A DNA stretch of 64,000 bases from Zygotorulaspora mrakii (lineage: Eukaryota > Ascomycota > Saccharomycetes > Saccharomycetales > Saccharomycetaceae), in NCBI RefSeq assembly GCF_013402915.1, contig NC_050722.1:62001-126000 (forward strand). Direction: 5' to 3'. Below are positions 63,429-64,000 of this stretch, piece after piece (the first letter of the stretch is position 1; each line of letters opens with the position of its first letter). The notes beneath the pieces are model-generated. The model ran no database searches. It saw nothing but the letters and a program-made list of their open reading frames with translations, and was not told the DNA's origin. Both the position numbers and the translations under genes were made by a program.

Positions 63429-64000
63429 TTAGTGGAATGAAGCTATTTCTGTTCTAAGATCATGAAGTTCAGACTGCTTATTCTGTAGATAGCCCTCCAA
63501 AACAGTAATTTGCTCTTCAATGTTTTCTAAATCATCCTTGGCTTCATTGATATTGAAGGGTACAGATACATTTTTGTTTCTATTGCGCTCGTAGGCTTTT
63601 TCTTCCATATAACTTAACAGTCCTTCAAGCTGCTCTCTTATCGATGCAGGACTATTTTGAGGCACCGTTTTATTTTCGGTCTCTAGTTGAGCAAGTTCAC
63701 TGTCCAATTGAGCCAATTCTTCTTCCAGTCTTTTGATATCTGAATCACTCAAGTTTTCGCTCGATCCTGCTTTGTTCATATTTATATTACTACCATTGTT
63801 GGTGCTATTACTACCGTAGCTAACACCAGTCCTCGTGGATATGGAAGCCGCATGTTCCTTCTCGTGAGTGTTGGTTGAAGGGGTTGGAGATATTTTTTTC
63901 ACATTTCCCTGATTTGAGTTCATATCATAGGAGACCCGTTCCTTGTTACAAATATCGAAAAGTGCTTTTGGAAGTTCGGTAGGTATCCTAGCACCCACAT
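63429..64000 (-). CDS. END3: End3, EH-domain endocytosis protein, C-terminal part only
   Basis: The gene runs off the right edge; about 190 C-terminal residues are present and the frame is open to the last base, so no start is visible. The sequence GARIPTELPKALFDICNKER followed by VSYD matches the region just after the second EH domain of End3. The end, REQLEGLLSY and then DDLENIEEQITVLEGYLQNK, matches its C-terminal coiled-coil repeats. A Ser/Asn-rich linker and an extra coiled coil (about 90-110 of this fragment) lie between. End3 works with Pan1 and Sla1 in actin patch assembly and endocytosis. S. cerevisiae counterpart: YNL084C. Confidence 0.9.
   Translation of the reverse strand, partial: VGARIPTELPKALFDICNKERVSYDMNSNQGNVKKISPTPSTNTHEKEHAASISTRTGVSYGSNSTNNGSNINMNKAGSSENLSDSDIKRLEEELAQLDSELAQLETENKTVPQNSPASIREQLEGLLSYMEEKAYERNRNKNVSVPFNINEAKDDLENIEEQITVLEGYLQNKQSELHDLRTEIASFH

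Noticed and set aside
61660..64000. Whether the final gene was an unknown coiled-coil protein starting near the right edge
   Set aside because: The apparent start is GTG and the frame is open to the last base; the sequence matches the C-terminal part of End3, so it is a truncated known gene.

Overview
This window is chromosomal DNA from a budding yeast (Saccharomycetaceae). Genes are compact and intron-poor, with A-rich start contexts. Nearly every protein has a clear one-to-one S. cerevisiae counterpart. From left to right: LRG1 (5' cut by the window edge), ZWF1, NAR1, LAP3, KEX2, YTP1, SIN4, a YNL234W-type globin, BNI4, CSL4, PDR16, ELA1, URE2, JJJ1, CNM67/ADY3, SQS1, ATG4, a hAT transposon, SSU72, GUD1, an AIM6 pseudogene, U1 snRNA, POP1, ADE12, ALG9, PHO13, MGS1, YPD1, PPN2, RAP1, CCT4 and END3 (5' part beyond the right edge).

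The gene order interleaves two S. cerevisiae regions: the YNL241-YNL216 run of chromosome XIV and the YDL240-YDL235 run of chromosome IV. Every gene has the orientation expected from its systematic name. This is the ancestral order from before the whole-genome duplication, so the species is a non-WGD yeast (Zygosaccharomyces/Torulaspora or Kluyveromyces/Lachancea/Eremothecium side). I cannot name the species. The order breaks after RAP1, where CCT4 (YDL143W) and END3 (YNL084C) follow.

The most notable elements are these. (1) A 2,988-bp hAT DNA transposon between ATG4 and SSU72 has perfect 21-bp terminal inverted repeats, a flanking direct repeat and an uninterrupted 801-residue transposase with all expected catalytic residues. 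(2) A U1 snRNA gene on the minus strand between AIM6 and POP1 is recognised from its 5' splice-site-pairing end, stem-loop I and Sm site. (3) AIM6 is broken by one frameshift and one in-frame stop. (4) The globin-like protein ends in a prenylation-type CaaX motif. (5) A GC-rich island covers the 5' part of ZWF1, the following intergenic space and most of NAR1.

Several promoter sites fit the adjacent gene: a Pdr1/3 palindrome at PDR16, a CGG-N11-CCG site at LAP3 (GAL6), two MCB boxes at BNI4, an Rpn4-type PACE box at CCT4, and four same-strand Reb1 sites between POP1 and ADE12. Most genes are unlinked housekeeping functions: pentose phosphate entry, Fe-S assembly, Golgi proprotein processing, Mediator, exosome, lipid transfer, nitrogen control, ribosome biogenesis, spindle pole body, autophagy, purine metabolism, N-glycosylation, chaperonin and endocytosis. 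There are no operons. Some predicted open frames begin with TTG or GTG; because yeast needs AUG, I moved those starts to the first in-frame ATG.
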